Positions 61,516 to 64,000 of a DNA stretch of 64,000 nt are shown piece by piece; the stretch's first letter is position 1; every line of letters starts with the position of its first letter. This DNA is from Maridesulfovibrio ferrireducens (GTDB lineage: Bacteria > Desulfobacterota > Desulfovibrionia > Desulfovibrionales > Desulfovibrionaceae): the NCBI RefSeq assembly GCF_016342405.1, contig NZ_JAEINN010000003.1, positions 124,001 to 188,000 on the forward strand, written 5' to 3'. The position numbers were made by a program, and so were the translations under genes. The notes beneath the pieces are model-generated. The model was not told the DNA's origin. It ran no database searches and was given only the letters and a program-made list of their open reading frames with translations.

Positions 61516-62550
61516 TTACTGCTGCAAGGCAGGAGATGCGCCTTCATCAACTATTGTTTCTTCCTGCAATCTAGAATCCTTTACAGGAGAATCATTTTTT
61601 ACAGGAACCAAACCAATACCAACGGTTCCGTTATCATTCGAAATCTGTACAGATTCTTCGCCTGCCGGAGCATCCATCATTATAACTACTGCGCAATTAT
61701 CAATAACAGATTTTCTTTTGAGTGCCGCCCTGAATTTAGCAGATTCTTCAAGTGTCAAAATCAGATTCCCACGCACGGTTCCATGAGAACTTACAGGTTT
61801 AACAACAAGAGGATAATTACCAACCCGCTCTCTGAAATTTCCTATAGAAGAACCCACTACATAGGAAACCAAACCGTTTTTAATAACAGACTCTCTGCTT
61901 ACGATGAAAGGTCCGTACACGCCCACGCCTTTACCGTCATAAATAACAGGCAGCAATATTGGAGTCAAAGTAAGTCCCCGGGCATCTATGACAACTCCAC
62001 TGTATGAAGCTTCAACGCCGTTTTCATCTGTAAATAATGGAGCCTGAACAACAGCCTCGCCCCTGCCCTCAGACAGCATCGGCGCAATTCCTGAAAGAAA
62101 CGGTAATGTTGGCGGGATAATGATCGAAGCAAGTTCTCCCATAATATTCATAGAAGCCGTAACTTTAACTTTTCCGTCAAGTGTATCTTCGGTGCGTAAA
62201 AGTGAATTCTGAACAAGCCCCCGAAGCATCGTCGCGGTTTTTATATCATCACTAAATACTTGTTCTACAGTCTCCCGGCTGCTTAAAGACAACCCGAGAA
62301 TTGAGTCCAGTAAATTTTTACGGGCCTTAATCCCGCTTTGCCTAACGGCAAGAGCTTTTGTCCGCATAGGATCAATAGTGTCCTGCATTGGAAGAATTTC
62401 AGCAGAAGCAGAAATTAACCCGCTGCCCCAATTGATCTTGCTATCTGGAGTATCAACAACATACCCAAGGTCGTTACCGAATCCTCCGGCATAAATCGCT
62501 GACGGAGCGGCAAGCAAAAAAACAAAAGCTAAAAATGAATATAATCTCAT
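61516..62550 (-). CDS. hypothetical exported protein, 344 aa
   Basis: Function not recognised. Signal peptide about 1-21 (ending SAIYA), no lipobox cysteine. The first half has helical stretches (ALAVRQSGIKARKNLLDSILGL) that recall LPP20-type lipoproteins; the second half is beta-rich (GVVIDARGLTLTPILLPVIYD, SSHGTVRGNLILTLEES). Asp-rich tail. It precedes the 317-residue gene by 21 bases and follows miaA on the same strand; likely a secreted partner of that protein. Confidence 0.72.
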   Translation of the reverse strand: MRLYSFLAFVFLLAAPSAIYAGGFGNDLGYVVDTPDSKINWGSGLISASAEILPMQDTIDPMRTKALAVRQSGIKARKNLLDSILGLSLSSRETVEQVFSDDIKTATMLRGLVQNSLLRTEDTLDGKVKVTASMNIMGELASIIIPPTLPFLSGIAPMLSEGRGEAVVQAPLFTDENGVEASYSGVVIDARGLTLTPILLPVIYDGKGVGVYGPFIVSRESVIKNGLVSYVVGSSIGNFRERVGNYPLVVKPVSSHGTVRGNLILTLEESAKFRAALKRKSVIDNCAVVIMMDAPAGEESVQISNDNGTVGIGLVPVKNDSPVKDSRLQEETIVDEGASPALQQ

Positions 62551-62603
62551 ATTTTTTCCAATTTTTATATTAAGGATTACCGTTTAATCTGTATCAAAAG
62601 GGC

Positions 62604-63533
62604 TTATCCTTCCACATCACTTTTCGCAAGCCACGCTGCGGCAAACTCCACGATTTTACTTGGCTCATCAGGTGAAAACCAATGGATATCTTTTTCCCGG
62701 TTAAACCAGGTCAACTGTCGTTTTGCGTAAGCTCTTGTATTTTTTGCCCAAAGAAGCTTGGCTTCATCTATATCAATATCACCCTTGATAAACGCCAGCA
62801 GCTCACTGCACCCTATTCCGGTCCACCCCGGAGCACTCTCATCAGGACAAATATCCCATGCCCGGCGAGCTTCATCAATTGCCCCGGCTGCAATCATCTG
62901 ATCAATCCGGCGATTAAGTAAAGGAGTTAAATCATCAAGATTTACCTTTATACCAATCTTAAGAAAGCGATAAGATGACGGTGGAACTTCTCTATTATGC
63001 CACCACGTAAAATTTTTACCGGTTCCTTCATAGACTTCTATGGCGCGGGAATTACGCTGTTTATTATTAGGATGCGTACGTTTGGCATATTCAGGGTCAA
63101 CTTTCTGAAGTTCCTCAAATAGAGCGGCCGAACCTTCTTCTTCGGCTCTTTTTCGAACTCTGGCACGAATTTCGTCCGGAATATCCGGAATAGGAGCAAG
63201 CCCCGAAGTAAGAGCTTTTAAATAAAGACCTGTACCACCCACAAGTATCGGCAGTTCATCAACTGAATGCTCTATTTTTTCATGAGCAAGTTCTATAAAA
63301 TCCGCGACAGTAATAATTCCGGTAGTCGGCATAAATCCATAAAGTTCATGTGGACAAACCGCCCTTTCTTCCGGACTGGGCTGAGCTGTAATAATTGGAA
63401 AATCTTTATAAACCTGACGAGAATCAAAGTTAAGGATACGAGCAGGAAAACGTTTCGCCATTCCCAACGAAGTTGCAGTCTTTCCTGCGCCTGTAGGGCC
63501 TAATATGCAAACAACCGGTTTACGCTTATCCAT
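62604..63533 (-). CDS. miaA: tRNA dimethylallyltransferase
   Basis: Adds a dimethylallyl group to adenosine 37 of tRNAs that read UNN codons. The 309 residues match MiaA: P-loop CILGPTGAGKTATSLGMA, FDSRQVYKDFPIITAQPS, the base-contact segment VGGTGLYLKALTSGL, RTHPNNKQRNSRAIEVYEGTG, and TRAYAKRQLTWFNRE near the end. The ATG is three bases after the coaD stop, so the genes are joined. Confidence 0.96.
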   Translation of the reverse strand: MDKRKPVVCILGPTGAGKTATSLGMAKRFPARILNFDSRQVYKDFPIITAQPSPEERAVCPHELYGFMPTTGIITVADFIELAHEKIEHSVDELPILVGGTGLYLKALTSGLAPIPDIPDEIRARVRKRAEEEGSAALFEELQKVDPEYAKRTHPNNKQRNSRAIEVYEGTGKNFTWWHNREVPPSSYRFLKIGIKVNLDDLTPLLNRRIDQMIAAGAIDEARRAWDICPDESAPGWTGIGCSELLAFIKGDIDIDEAKLLWAKNTRAYAKRQLTWFNREKDIHWFSPDEPSKIVEFAAAWLAKSDVEG

Positions 63534-63536
63534 AAC

Positions 63537-64000
63537 TTATTTACCGGCCGGAGCAAGCCTTTCCAAAACTTCTTCATAAATCTGTTTTGGAATCAATCCT
63601 TTAATATCTCCGCCATTTACAGCTACATCTTTTATAATAGTAGAGCTGAGATACATCCACTTATAGTCAGTCATAAGAAAGACAGTCTGGATATCATTAT
63701 CAAGACGGCGATTCATCAGAGCCATCTGGAATTCGTACTCAAAATCAGAAACAGCCCGCAGTCCACGCATAATAACATTTGCCGGACTTCTCTGCACATA
63801 ATGCACCAGCAAACCGTCAAATGGTTCTACGTGAACCCGTGGCTCTCCTCCAAAAATTCTGGTTGCCATATCGACCCGCTCATCCAATGAAAAGCGGCAA
63901 TTTTTTGAGGTACTCCCTGCAACAGCCACAATAACTTTATGAAAGGTTTTAAGTCCCCGAGTCACAAGACTGAAATGTCCGCGAGTAAACGGATCAAATG
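63537..64000 (-). CDS. coaD: phosphopantetheine adenylyltransferase (5' end outside window)
   Basis: Fourth step of coenzyme A synthesis: transfers AMP from ATP to 4'-phosphopantetheine. The frame stays open to the window edge; visible N-terminal codons read FDPFTRGHFSLVTRGLK, including the TxGH nucleotidyltransferase motif, so only the first few residues are missing. Also present: VIVAVAGSTSKN, FDGLLVHYVQ, RGLRAVSDFEYEFQMALMNR, and YLSSTIIKDVA (SST near the end). The GTG at 63965 is internal. Directly upstream of miaA. Confidence 0.95.
   Translation of the reverse strand, partial: FDPFTRGHFSLVTRGLKTFHKVIVAVAGSTSKNCRFSLDERVDMATRIFGGEPRVHVEPFDGLLVHYVQRSPANVIMRGLRAVSDFEYEFQMALMNRRLDNDIQTVFLMTDYKWMYLSSTIIKDVAVNGGDIKGLIPKQIYEEVLERLAPAGK

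Noticed and set aside
61495-62007. 170-codon plus-strand frame opposite the 344-residue exported protein gene
   Set aside because: Antisense shadow; the minus-strand frame has a signal peptide and normal composition.
1-64000. CRISPR arrays, insertion sequences, prophage or integrated elements
   Set aside because: No regularly spaced repeats, transposase, integrase or phage genes were seen; composition looks even across the window.

Overview
The window is one contiguous stretch of bacterial chromosome, moderately AT-rich by eye and densely packed on both strands. No rRNA, tRNA, insertion sequence, prophage or CRISPR array was seen. Gene content points to a sulfate-reducing member of the Desulfovibrionaceae (Maridesulfovibrio or Desulfovibrio type). 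The hints are a PxxKW cysteine-rich protein, an apparent UGA-encoded selenoprotein, a COG2231 endonuclease III relative, and c-di-GMP and flagellar-type regulators. This assignment is inference from recognised families; no database search was possible.

Layout. 1-11.2 kb (+): argD (cut by the window edge), a small orphan ORF, prmA, an endonuclease III relative, the cell-envelope trio envC-like/ctp/yibQ-like, a TrpX-type ABC importer (binding protein, permease, ATPase), ndk and proC. 11.2-22.8 kb (-): a GT-C membrane glycosyltransferase, cbiB, then an expanded macromolecular-synthesis cluster read as rpsU-yqeY-mutS2-dnaG-rpoD with terminators inside it, preceded by HU, a 58-residue membrane protein and rsmA. 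22.9-40 kb (+): a purine permease, a FlxA-like protein, apt, mtnP, mtaD, a PxxKW protein, an M20 hydrolase, mnmG, a membrane-anchored PilZ protein, corC-lnt-prfB-diguanylate cyclase-flhG, a second HU gene followed by a selenoprotein, and dapA.

40-52 kb: trmFO (-), an OppDF-type ATPase pair, an HD protein, a short ModE-like regulator (-) opposite a MATE exporter that heads an overlapping run (DUF2156, phosphodiesterase, UvrD helicase, thiL, trmO-like). 52-64 kb (mostly -): infA, an RRM protein, ilvBNC downstream of yggT-divIVA-DUF465, a HAD phosphatase, two unknown proteins, tatA (+), pgsA, two unknown exported proteins, miaA and coaD (cut by the window edge).

Two recoding events stand out. 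prfB needs a programmed +1 frameshift at CTT-TGA. The gene after the second HU gene carries an in-frame TGA inside a CPT-U-GG motif, best read as selenocysteine with a hairpin just downstream that could serve as its insertion element. The second is the strongest finding here. Other points of note are several TTG starts in core information genes (rpsU, dnaG, infA), a short membrane-protein gene with a very good ribosome site, an inverted repeat abutting a candidate promoter of the importer, and a release factor 2 with SPY in place of SPF.
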